From positions 43,264,962 through 43,328,961 of the forward strand of contig OU862928.1 in assembly GCA_917880885.1 (NCBI GenBank): a DNA stretch of 64,000 bases, given 5' to 3'. This DNA is from Limnephilus marmoratus. Lineage: Eukaryota > Arthropoda > Insecta > Trichoptera > Limnephilidae. Below the pieces are notes generated by a model that saw nothing but the letters and a program-made list of their open reading frames with translations, searched no databases and had not been told where the DNA came from. Position 1 is the stretch's first letter; each line of letters starts with the position of its first letter. The position numbers were made by a program, and so were the translations under genes. Below are positions 54,779 to 64,000 of the stretch, one piece after another.

Positions 54779-55034
54779 CAAGGACGGATTTAGGGAGGAG
54801 GGCACGGTGGCACGTGTCCCCCCCAGACGGTATTTTTGTGTACTGTGGAGATTCCATCACAGAACATACTTAGAAGCAAAAACTATCTTTATTAAACATT
54901 TAATTTTCTATTGTTTTGACACTTTTAAACCTTCCTATACATACTTGAACTTGTAGAAATAAACGTATTTGTTGATTTTTTTGCCCGTCCGCTCGTTGTG
55001 ACCCTCCCAGAAAAAAATCCTGGATCCGCCCTTG
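54779..55034. mobile_element. hAT-type MITE, 256 bp
   Basis: The ends are CAAGGACGGATTTAGG and CCTGGATCCGCCCTTG, with 8-bp flanks TCTCAGAC (54771-54778) and TCTTAGAC (55035-55042), one mismatch. Non-coding. Confidence 0.8.
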
Positions 55035-55042
55035 TCTTAGAC

Positions 55043-55432
55043 GATGGTAATATTGAACGACAAGTATCAGTTATTGTCTGTGCCTAAAAGGCCGCGCTTG
55101 TGAAACATTTACCGAAATTTTGAATGCAATATTTTGCATCAAATGCAAAAAATTGGCTTTTACAGTAATTAAGGTGAATCAAGAGGTTTTTTCTAAAAAA
55201 ATATTCGTATTAAGCATGTCCAGTGATTTCGAAAGTTTACCTTTTTTTTTTGTATAGTTTGACATTGGCTTGAGTTTCATTTCAGTCTAAATAAGCATGC
55301 GCATGAAAATAGTTGTTTCTTGAAAAATTTGTTGAAACGAAGTGTTATTTCCATAATCTGTTCCTAAAAGCGAGGCGTTTAGGGGAACAATTACCGATTA
55401 TTGAAATAATACCAGTTGAACTTTGGTATTAC
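55043..55432. other. Intergenic, no gene recognised
   Basis: AT-rich, no motif recognised. Confidence 0.45.
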
Positions 55433-55435
55433 TTA

Positions 55436-56188
55436 GGCTAGCTTTACACTCATAAGTAAAATTTACGACTTAACGTAAGTTTTTGACAATTACTCACAGG
55501 AGCGTTTATATATGCATCCGACTTGTGGTAATTAATGCTCACGGAAGTTCAACCTATGTAAATGCTCATGCGACAGTTTACATCTGTAAATTTATTTGCG
55601 GTAAAATGACTTCCTGTCAAAAACGATCCTGCTTCTGTCAAATTTACGCGATTTTGTCAATAAAGGCGAAACGACCCAAATAAAGGCGGTTAAAGACAGA
55701 AATTAATGGGAATCTTTGATTTAATCTGAGTGACAGCTACCTCTCAGCAACCGACTTCGAATTCAAATACGTAATGTTAAAAACAGAAACATTGAGATTA
55801 GAAAGGATTTGGCCGATAGGTAACAGAATCGAAGGATGCTCATTTTCAGAAAACTTAAATAAGTGTAAATAAGTAAGTACTAGTTTTAAAAGAAAGACAT
55901 ACTACGAAAACAACTATCTTTTAATTTTTGACATCTAGTAACGGGCGCATTTTGGTACAATTTCTTGCGGCTAGTCTCTCAACTTATCAAACTGATTTTA
56001 TAAGCTGTGAGAAGGCTGGAAGTTTGCGTGGACGGGATTAGACCTGTCAAAAAACTCGCGAAAGAACAGCTTCTGTAACTTGCTATAAATTACATTAAGT
56101 GACTTTTGGTGTCGTTTACATTGGTAATTTGGCCACAAACCGCTTACGTGAGCGATTTACGGGAAAAAAACTTACGGAAAAGCTAGCC
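55436..56188. mobile_element. Non-autonomous TIR element, 753 bp
   Basis: GGCTAGCTTT on the left and AAAGCTAGCC on the right are exactly inverted. TTA flanks both sides (55433-55435 and 56189-56191). Sub-terminal ACTTAACGTAAG and CTTACGTGAGCG motifs are also roughly inverse. The frames inside are not recognisable. Confidence 0.7.
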
Positions 56189-56191
56189 TTA

Positions 56192-57079
56192 GTCAACCTA
56201 TTCACAAGGCGGAAGGCGGCGGTAATTCCAGTGTTCCATTCATTAGAAAAGTAGGAGCGTTTGAATATTGATATAAAAATGTGATGATTATTAGTTGCTG
56301 CTATCAATAAATAATAAAGAAAAATAAATATTATTACCTATTTTATACCGGTGATAAAATAACAAATCAAGCAAAGGAGACGCCAAATTTGACAGTGACA
56401 AACAGTGTTGCCAATGCTTATGTTCTAAAATACCCGCGATAAATGTTCAAAATCCCCAAATTGGGGAGAGCAAAATATCAAATTCCCCGCAAATTCCCCA
56501 CAAGTTTCCTCATAATTCTACCTCCAAAATAAAACTAAATTCTATTGAAAATAGCATTTTTTATTTATGAAAATTGATTAAACATATTATTACATACCAT
56601 GATGACATGACATTTAAAAAAAATCAATTCGGTGTGCCGATAAATTGTCTAGTAGGAAAAAAAGACACATAAATAAATTTTTGTTATTTGTTTTTGGAGT
56701 GTTATGCCGTGTTGCGCTACCTCCTCCTTTAACCAATATAAATTGGTAATATAATCATACATACGGTGTGCCAGGTAGTGCTAGGAGAAAAAAAAAACTG
56801 AAAAAGACGAGGAATTCATCGGAAGTTCAGAATTTAATAGCCTCAACCGAGTTTCATGCCATATCGAGAATAATGAAATTTATTAGATCATGTAAACTGG
56901 AAAATATTTGAAAGTGATTTTTTATACGAAATGAATATAAAAGGACTCTAAGTACCTTTTAAAGATCATTAGAGATTATAATATTATATGATAATATTAT
57001 AATTAAAAAACAGATGAGGCAAAAAATGACAACATTGTGTGAGTCAGAAGCCTCAATAATATACATGACATTAAAAAAA
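56192..57079. other. Intergenic, no gene recognised
   Basis: AT-rich DNA. ATATTATATGATAATATTAT near 56980 is palindromic. Nothing else seen. Confidence 0.4.
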
Positions 57080-57392
57080 AAAAAAAGATATCCACCGTAC
57101 TCTCCGGACCTTGCCCCAACAGATTTCCATTTTTTTCGAAATTTGGATAACTTCTTGCAAGGAAAAAAATTCAACTCCGATGGGGCAGTCCAAACCGCCT
57201 TTAAAGATTTTATTGATTCCCGTCTGAATGGTTTTTTTAGTAAAGGGATCGATGAACTATCTATGAGATGGCAAAAGTGCATAGATAGCAATGGTACATA
57301 CTTTGATTAAACAAATATATTATATTTAAAAATATCGACTTTATGTTCTTCCCATACAAAACGCCAATTTCATATGTAAGGACCTAATATAC
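57080..57392 (+). pseudogene. mariner transposase, C-terminal fragment
   Basis: The frame 57014-57310 contains YPPYSPDLAPTDFHFFRNLD and ends MRWQKCIDSNGTYFD plus stop. YSPDLAPTD carries the third catalytic Asp of the mariner DDD triad. The downstream TTCATATGTAAGGACCTAAT looks like the 3' inverted repeat. The first two thirds of the gene and the 5' end are absent. The frame upstream of YPPYS is non-mariner, including a poly-Lys run from an A-tract. Confidence 0.87.
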
Positions 57393-57429
57393 AGGTGACT
57401 AAATATTAAATGTGATGAATAATACATGA

Positions 57430-57560
57430 CAAAATGCAAGCGGTAAAAAGAAAAGCATAAAAAGAAAACGGTAACAAGTTTTTACATTGTAGATTAATAA
57501 AGAAATACACAAATATATGCAATAGACTCTATGTGATGCTCCATAGATAGCTAAGTCGCC
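57430..57560 (-). repeat. LINE-K 3' UTR fragment
   Basis: AATACACAAATATATGCAAT and the following TATGTGATGCTCC match the 28980-29060 part of LINE-K copy 1. Confidence 0.65.
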
Positions 57561-58284
57561 CAATTGCTAAGTCGCAAATTTCGTTAGCTCCAGTTTCTGA
57601 AGAAACATAACATTAAATAGTGTACAAATCGAAACAAATTAGTTACTGAGGTCCAGTGTTTTTCAAGGGCTATCATCCGGTGTATTTGTCTCCCGATATT
57701 CTACTGGGAAACGCTCGTAAAGTGGTTTTCTTTTTGTCTAAAAAATTGACACATAAACTATCTATGATTTTATCACCTATAAAGCGAGTTAATTAAACCA
57801 ATAAACAATCCGTGAAAATTTTTGAAATAAGTGAATTTTAAACAAAATTTGAATTGTGAATTTGTAAAATAAAAATAGTGTTTGAGTTAAAAAACAGTTA
57901 AAATACACTCTAGTTCATTTTCGTTGACAGTTGCTTTATATGGAATTTAATGTCATTGACGTCAATCAGTGAATTGGCGTAGGTGTTAAGCGTTTGGCTC
58001 GCAGTATCTCCTGACAGTGTTCAATCCTCGGCCATACCATAATCTTTTTTATTTTATTAATATATTTATAAAATAACTGTCCATAGACGGCGGTAAATAA
58101 TCACACAAATTAAACCACAAATTCATTTAATCGAGTTACATTACTAAGCAATAGATGGTAGTAACAGAACAATATATAAATTAATTAAATAAGCAATTAA
58201 TTAAAAATTGAATTTAGATAAAACAACATAATCCAATAAAAACAAAAAAAAAAAAAAATTAATCTAAAATAACTTAGGCTAAAG
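57561..58284. other. Intergenic; possible tRNA-derived relic
   Basis: The 57970-58050 part (GGCGTAGGTGTTAAGCGTTT, then AGTGTTCAATCC) resembles a tRNA-like SINE head followed by a T-rich tail. It is not a foldable tRNA by eye. The rest is AT-rich. Confidence 0.4.
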
Positions 58285-58764
58285 TTCGGTTTATGGGGGA
58301 AATTCCTAAAAAATAAAACTAGTTATTTTTATACTAATTTTGGGTCGAGGAATCCGAATCTGAAAGAATTAGGCGGCGGCAAGCAATATTAACTGAATTA
58401 CACGACTTTAAAAATTTTTATACACATACAGGAAAATAGCCATTTTGGAAGCATTTTGTTTCCTAGAAAATCAAACTAGATATTATTTTTATACTAACTA
58501 TGGGCCGGGGAATCCGAATCTGAAAGAATTAGGCGGCGGCAAGCAATAATAACTGAACTAAACGACTTTAAAATTTTCTATACACACACACATGAAAATA
58601 GTCATTTTGACACACCAAATGCGAAAACCATAGAAAAACAAGATAACATAGATGTTTTTACCACACAAAATTAAGTGTTGCCATTAAGCAGTTATATTAA
58701 TAACAAAAAATAACATGTTTATATTTTAAGTACTTATTTTTTATAAATTTTACTCACTTTTGTA

Positions 58765-59365
58765 TCACAAACCATGTTACATAAACCCAGCGTAGCTGCT
58801 AAACTACTTGAAAACAGGGATGTTTTTTTGCCGTGACGCGAGCAGGCGGTATAAAGGGGCACAAACCATGTTACACAAACCTAGCGTAGCCGCTAAACTA
58901 CTTGAAAACGTAGGCTGTTTTTTTAAATTGACGCGAGCAGGCGGTATAAAGGGGCACAAACCATGTTACACAAACCTAGCGTAGCCGCTAAACTACTTGA
59001 AAACGTAGGCTGTTTTTTTTAAATTGACGCGAGCAGGCGGTATAAAGGGGCACAAACCATGTTACACAAACCTAGCGTAGCCGCTAAACTACTTGAAAAC
59101 GTAGGCTGTTTTTTTAAATTGACGCGAGCAGGCGGTATAAAGGGGCACAAACCATGTTACACAAACCTAGCGTAGCCGCTAAACTACTTGAAAACGTAGG
59201 CTGTTTTTTTAAATTGACGCGAGCAGGCGCTATAAAGGGGCACAAACCATGTTACACAAACCTAGCGTAGCCGCTAAACTACTTGAAAACGTAGGCTGTT
59301 TTTTTTAAATTGACGCGAGCAGGCGGTATAAAGGGACACAAACCATGTTACACAAACCTAGCGTT
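58765..59365. repeat. 95-bp tandem array, about six copies
   Basis: The unit has ACAAACCATGTTACACAAAC, CTAGCGTAGCCGCTAAAC and GACGCGAGCAGGCGGTATAA. Unit starts are spaced 95-96 bp, differing only in a T-run length. Repeats after the first are almost identical. Confidence 0.96.
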
Positions 59366-59382
59366 AGGTTAGGTTAGGTTAC
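59362..59382 (+). repeat. Short TTAGG telomere-type run
   Basis: GTTAGGTTAGGTTAGGTT interrupts the last 95-bp unit after CCTAGC. TTAGG is the usual insect telomere repeat. Only three units are present, so chance or repair-derived insertion are both possible. Confidence 0.7.
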
Positions 59383-59993
59383 GCATTTAAGACTACGAAT
59401 TTTCATACTTTTGGTTTAAGAATACGGCCGTTGAGATGGTCGTAATTCATAATAAGATTTGGTCGATTTATAAGGTATGTTTTTCTGTTATCTATTTTCA
59501 GGTTAATGTGTTATGTGATGAATTATCATGTGAAGAAGTTTATATAGGGATAGATTAGATATAGGGATAAATATTTTTGAGAGCTGGTAACACTGCCGGC
59601 ACATGTTTTTGCACATTTCTTGTTTTCTATGGTTTTCGCATTTGGTGTGTCAAAATGACTATTTTCATGTGTGTGTGTATAGAAAATTTTAAAGTCGTTT
59701 AGTTCAGTTATTATTGCTTGCCGCCGCCTAATTCTTTCAGATTCGGATTCCCCGGCCCATAGTTAGTATAAAAATAACTAGTTTGATTTTCTAGGAATCA
59801 AAATGATTCCAAAATGACTATTTTCCTGTGTGTGTATAAAAAATTTTAAAGTCGTGTAACTCAGTTAATATCGCTTGCCGCCGCCTAATTCTTTCAGATT
59901 CGGATTTTCCGGCCCATAATTAGTATAAAAAAAAAATTTTTTTTTTTGGACCATCCCCCATAAACCGAATTTTTTCCATAACTTACACTAATC

Positions 59994-60797
59994 ATGTCAA
60001 CTAGAGGCAAAAGTGCAATGGAGCTTGAAGACAAAAATATGGAAAAAATTCTCCAACATATAGACAAGAAAATGGATATTATAAAAAAAGAAATTATAAC
60101 AAAAATGGAATTATTTAAGGAAGAAACGCAAAAAAGCATGGAATTCGTCAGCAAACAATACGATGACCTAATAAAAAAAATCGACCAAACCATAATCCAA
60201 AACCAAAAAATTGAAACCGAAATCGAAACATTCAAAAAGGAACACCAAGACCTCAAAAAAACAGTGGAGTACCTTGAGAATAAAATTGATCATCAGGAGT
60301 ACGAATCTAATTCTACCAACTTAGAAATATGCAACTTACCGGAAAATCCCCAGGAAAATCTAGCAAACGTATTCCACAACCTATCCACAAACATCATTAA
60401 AACAGTTCTTCAACCCGAAGATGTGACCTCCATAGTACGGGTGGGAGGTAAAAACCGCTCCGATGAAACCCATAAAAAACCAAGAGACGTACTTATCACC
60501 CTCAGTTCTAAACTGATGCGTGATTTATTTTAGGCGAAACTTAAAGATCATATTAAATCCAAAGGACGAATTACTACTTCTTCATTAGGACTACCGAATG
60601 CTCAAATGGGTATGCCCATCTATATTTCTGACCATCTGACTTCTAGAAAAAAATTCCTCTTAGCCCAAACTAATAAACAGGCGAAACTAAAAAATTACAA
60701 GTTTATTTGGACGAAAAATGGTCAGGTGCTTGTTCGTAAGTCTGAAGACTCCAAAATCCTTATAATCTCCTATGAATCGGACATTAAAAAAATGTGA
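59994..60797 (+). pseudogene. LINE ORF1, coiled coil plus RNA-binding part, one in-frame stop
   Basis: The frame 59994-60533 encodes 179 residues with a long Lys/Glu-rich coiled coil (about 10-105, including ILQHIDKKMDIIKKE) and then NLEICNLPENPQENLANVFH, the folded RNA-binding region. A single TAG at about 60531-60533 ends it. In the same phase the sequence continues as AKLKDHIKSKGRITTSSLGL and the frame 60606-60797 (GMPIYISDHLTSRKKFLLAQ). It lacks the PHD finger of the 3.4-kb ORF1. Equivalent to L1/CR1-type ORF1 nucleic-acid chaperones. Confidence 0.75.
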
Positions 60798-61029
60798 CTC
60801 GAGGCTAACAAAAAAATTCCATTAATAAATCAGCTTACCTATTACTAATTAGCTTAGCTTACTAATTTAATAATTTTCATTTATATTTTTTTTTCAGTCA
60901 CTTTTGCTCACATTATAAATCAATTTATTATTATTACTAACCACATTAACTATATCAACGTACTTCAAATATATATCCTACCTAACTCCATAAGTACCAT
61001 TTATCAACAATCTACCATTACAATCTACC

Positions 61030-62400
61030 ACAAGATTCCATTGTACTTAACTATTCTCACTTGCTCACTTATCACCATTATTTTAATCTATCCAATAATT
61101 AAATCAAACTCAAGTTACTTAATTATTTTAAATTATTTAATTATTTTATCTTATTTAATATACGTGATACACTCAATTGTTTTAAATCTTCTAATTATTC
61201 TAAATTATCAAAATATTCATTTCTACTTAACTTTTCTCATTTATACATTTATTTCCACTGATTTAATCTATTCAATTATTACATTTAAATCAACTTATTT
61301 AATTATTTTTAATTCTTTAATTATTTTAACTAACTTGATATATGTGATGCATTTGATTGTTATAAATTATCTAATTGTTCTAATCTATCCAAATATTCCA
61401 TTCTACTTAACTCTTCTCTTTTATTCATTCATTTCCACTATTTTAAAAAGTCCTATTAATATATTAAACTCAATGTACTTAATTATTTTATTATCTTAAC
61501 AAACTATACATGTGTGAGACATTCGATTGTTTTAAATTATCTAATCACTCTAAATTATCAAAATATTCCAATCTACTTAAGTGTTCTCATTTATACATTT
61601 ATTTCCACTATTTTAATCTTTTCAATTATAGTTAACTCAATTTATTCAATTAGTTTTAATTATTTTAACTAATTTCATATATGTGATACATTCAATTGTT
61701 TTAAATTATCTAATTATTCTAATTTATCCAAAAATTCCATTATACTTAACTCTTCGTATTTATTCATTCATTTCCACTATTGTAATATATCCAATTATTA
61801 TATTTAACTCAATGAACTTAATTATTTTTAATTATTTTATCAAACTATATATGTGTGATACATTCGATTGTTTTAAAGTATCCAATCATTCTAAATTATA
61901 AAAATATTTCACTCTACTTAACTGTTCTCATTTATACATTTATTTCCACTATTTTAATCTATTCAATTATTACATTCAACTCAATTTATTTAATAATTTT
62001 TAATAATTTAATTATTTTAACTAATTTGATACATGTGATACAATCGATTGTTTTAAATTATCTAAATATTTTAAATTATCAAAATATTCCACTCTGTTCT
62101 CATTTACTCACCTATTTCCACAATTTTAATCTATCCAACTATTTTATTGTTCACAATTTACCTAATTACATTTAATTATTTCATTACTATTAATATTTAT
62201 ATATGTGTGATATTTTCAATTGATTCAAATTATCTAATTATTCTAAATTATTCAAAAATTCCATTCTTCTTAATTATTCTCATTTATTCATCTATCTCCA
62301 CTATATTAATCTATCCAAATATTTTACTAAACTCAATTTACTTAATTTCTTTTAATTATTTAAATATTTTAACTAAATTGATTTACATGATACATTCGAT
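61030..62400 (+). repeat. AT-rich tandem array, ~170-180-bp unit, eight copies
   Basis: Each unit has ATTTCCACTATTTTAATCTA, ATTCTAAATTATCAAAATAT and GATACATTCGATTGTTTTAA. TTTCCAC starts are at 61252, 61432, 61602, 61771, 61943 and 62114, with degenerate ones near 61065 and 62294. Translations are runs of Ile/Leu/Tyr/Asn in several frames and are not a recognisable protein. Confidence 0.85.
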
Positions 62401-62799
62401 TAATTGTAATTGTGCAATTATTTTTACAAAATTCTTTAATCATCAAATAATATTATCTAATTTAATTCAATTACCTCACTTAACTTGCCCAAATAATGTT
62501 ATCGAAAAACTGTATGCTACTATTTTAATTCATTTCATAATATCTAACCACTTGATTCCTTCCATCCCCAGTGTTTTTATTACTGCACTTCTTTTACTTA
62601 TTTTAAACATTTTAATTTTGCTAAATCTATTAAATGTGGTATATTTATTAATTTCCTCTCATCCCTTAGTAATTATTATACACTTATCTTTAATCCCTTT
62701 ACTTCTCCAAATAAATAAATTCCTCTTTAATTCTCTTAACTATCCTAAACGCCTGAACCATTATTATAACAATTGTTTCAACCATTTCCAATGTATTTA

Positions 62800-62989
62800 C
62801 AACTTAAATCATGCTATCTGTTTTAACAATGTACCGACACAACATACCACGTCAGCACGAAGACATTTCATATACCTAGCTCCTAAAATATTTAACCTTC
62901 TCCCTGAGAACTTAAAAACCGAAACCCAACCGCTCACCTTTAAAAAGCATTTATCACAATGGTTCCTTACAACTAGAAATGATGATTAG
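62800..62989 (+). pseudogene. C-terminal end of LINE ORF2
   Basis: ARRHFIYLAPKIFNLLPENL, then TFKKHLSQWFLTTRNDD, stop at 62987-62989. This is the usual LINE ORF2 end (aromatic, PK-N-LP, FKK-L-W). The hydrophobic stretch before it, from 62147, belongs to the array and its degraded margin. Confidence 0.75.
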
Positions 62990-63349
62990 AAACGATGTTC
63001 CTTAATTCAACAAACAATTAAATTACTATTTCTTACATGTTATATTTTAATAACTATTATTATCAACTTATTATCACAATATTATTACTTATTTTTATTA
63101 TTAACATAATTATTATAATTATTATACATTATTATTAATTAATTAATTATTATAATAAAATTTTGCAATTTAATTTAATCTGTACAACTTCTAATTTTAT
63201 TTATCAACCATTACAAATGTATAATTTCAAATCTGTAAACTTCACCCGCCATAACACAGGGATATTCCTAGCATGGCGGATGAAACACCACAAAAAAACT
63301 AAGCAATGTACAATATTCTTATAAAAAAAAAAATAAAATAAAATAAATA

Positions 63350-63487
63350 GATATCAAAATATTCTTCAGACATTTCTTGAATAATGGTAAACTTGTATTA
63401 AGTACATCGATATTTGAGGTAAATTTGTTCCCTAGTATGTGTAGTCGAGAAATTGGTGCATGTGTGTGGTAGTTGGTTACAGAATTA
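63350..63487 (-). repeat. LINE-K 3'-end coding fragment
   Basis: CTTGAATAATGGTAAACTTG and TTGGTGCATGTGTGTGGTAG match 29095-29215 of LINE-K copy 1. It lies directly downstream of the zinc-finger stop codon. Confidence 0.78.
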
Positions 63488-63506
63488 TTATTTAGAAATT
63501 TATTAT

Positions 63507-64000
63507 TTAAAATTTATTATTTAAAAATTTTAAAAGTTTTTCTCCAGTATGGGTAAACATGTGAATTTTTAAAGATCCCTTTTGAGAACATGAATAGCTG
63601 CAGTAGGAACATGAAAAAGGTTTTTCTCTAGTATGGGTAAATATATGACTTTTTAAATTTCCCTTTTGAGAAAATGAATAGCTGCAGTAGGAACATGAAA
63701 AAGGTTTTTCTCTAGTATGGGTAAGTATGTGACTTTTTAAAGATCCCTTTACAGAACATGAATAGCTGCAGTCGGAACATGAAAAAGGTTTATCTCCAGT
63801 ATGGGTGAACATGTGAATTTTTAAATATCCCTTTTGAGAACATGAATAGCTGCAATAGGAACATGAGAAAGGTTTTTCTCTAGTATGGGTAAATATATGA
63901 CGTTTTAAATGTCCCTTTTGAGAAAATGAATAGCTGCAGTAGGAACATAAAAAAGGTTTTTCTCTAGTATGGGTAAGAATGTGATTTTTTAAAGATCCCT
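63507..64000 (-). CDS. C2H2 zinc-finger protein, C-terminal end (continues past the window)
   Basis: The minus-strand frame is open from the window edge to the stop at 63507-63509. It shows five complete C2H2 fingers plus the end of a sixth, each 28 residues with CSYCSYSFSQKG or CSYCSYSCSQKG cores and HILTHTREKP, HIFTHTREKP or HMFTHTG(D/E)K linkers. The last finger runs into KLLKFLNNKF, an AT-rich tail that looks derived from non-coding DNA. The role is presumably sequence-specific DNA binding in the nucleus; the target is unknown. The near-identical fingers suggest recent amplification. The upstream part, with any N-terminal domain, lies beyond 64000. Confidence 0.9.
   Translation of the reverse strand, partial: GSLKNHILTHTREKPFLCSYCSYSFSQKGHLKRHIFTHTREKPFSCSYCSYSCSQKGYLKIHMFTHTGDKPFSCSDCSYSCSVKGSLKSHILTHTREKPFSCSYCSYSFSQKGNLKSHIFTHTREKPFSCSYCSYSCSQKGSLKIHMFTHTGEKLLKFLNNKF

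Larger units (their letters stand above)
58285..59969. mobile_element. Foldback-type element with ~355-bp inverted arms
   Basis: The left arm (58285-58642, TTCGGTTTATGGGGG onward) and right arm (59619-59969, ending CCCCCATAAACCGAA) are inverted copies. Each arm has two direct copies of a ~160-bp unit containing AATCCGAATCTGAAAGAATT and GGCGGCGGCAAGCAAT. The centre is a 95-bp tandem array. No open frame. The architecture (long, internally repetitive inverted arms around a tandem core) resembles Foldback elements of Drosophila. The right arm stops about 25 bp before the ORF1 start of the next LINE. Confidence 0.88.
59990..63352 (+). mobile_element. LINE derivative whose ORF2 core is replaced by a tandem array
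   Basis: ORF1-like sequence (59994-60797) is followed by an AT-rich 170-180-bp array (about 61030-62400), then the very end of a LINE ORF2 (to 62989), a 3' UTR and an AAATA-type tail (about 63325-63350). There is no endonuclease or RT. It may be a non-autonomous LINE or a LINE invaded by a repeat. Confidence 0.75.

Noticed and set aside
59362..59382. Telomere or chromosome end
   Set aside because: Only about three TTAGG units in the middle of continuous sequence; at most an interstitial scrap.
61041..62989. Hydrophobic Ile/Leu/Tyr-rich frames as a multi-pass membrane protein
   Set aside because: They arise from the AT-rich tandem array in shifting frames; only the last ~60 residues are a real LINE C-terminus.

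Overview
The window is animal nuclear DNA that is very rich in transposable elements. It is most likely from an insect, and I lean towards Lepidoptera. The reasons are several LINE families with AAATA-type tails, a tRNA-headed SINE, a SINE head of the kind common in moths, hAT, mariner and MITE elements, a short TTAGG telomere-type run at 59364-59380, and many taggtacctacc-type intergenic motifs. The species call is inference. There is no prokaryotic gene organisation, and most long open frames are reverse transcriptase (RT).

The one convincing host gene is a plus-strand, multi-exon gene for a secreted-type trypsin-fold protein. I assembled it by hand from eight phase-compatible exons at 9247-9349, 9564-9663, 19849-20000, 21494-21588, 33788-33922, 35463-35568, 38654-38779 and 41000-41170. 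All three positions expected to hold the His/Asp/Ser triad are substituted, so it is a predicted serine protease homolog (pseudoprotease), with a cysteine-rich CLIP-like N-terminal part. The 5' end is not found. Its introns, up to 12 kb, are packed with transposons, and its stop-codon region seeds a 60-bp tandem array. A second host locus enters at the right edge on the minus strand: the last fingers of a C2H2 zinc-finger protein (63507 to beyond 64000). A possible first exon of another zinc-finger gene lies at 53344-53497, minus strand.

Layout. 1-2650: MITE, 5'-truncated LINE (called LINE-J here), SINE-A. 3.1-8.05 kb: an apparently full-length two-ORF LINE with both ORFs open. 8.6-9.0 kb: MITE. 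9.2-41.2 kb: the pseudoprotease gene with, in its introns, a decayed LINE (10.4-12 kb), a 90-bp minisatellite (12.5-14.45 kb), SINE-A and NA-B copies, a CAGCC-ended TIR element (17.4-18.6 kb), a three-level nest (23.0-27.2 kb) and LINE-K (28.7-31.2 kb). 41.5-43 kb: tandem repeats. 43.1-46.1 kb: a hAT element containing a TIR element containing a LINE fragment. 46.9-48.5 kb: second LINE-K. 49-54.6 kb: LINE-J and NA-B copies and two tandem arrays. 54.8-57.4 kb: small DNA transposons and a mariner end. 58.3-60 kb: a long inverted-repeat foldback element. 60-63.35 kb: a LINE derivative whose ORF2 core is replaced by an AT-rich array. 63.5-64 kb: zinc fingers.

Three repeat families dominate. LINE-J is an RT-bearing LINE with a conserved nested-hairpin 3' tail. 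NA-B is a short non-autonomous family of about 460 or 345 bp carrying the same tail, so it is probably mobilised by LINE-J. SINE-A has a tRNA-like head and its own hairpin tail. All family names are mine; coordinates of repeat edges are accurate to a few bases where a target duplication is given and to roughly 10-20 bases otherwise.
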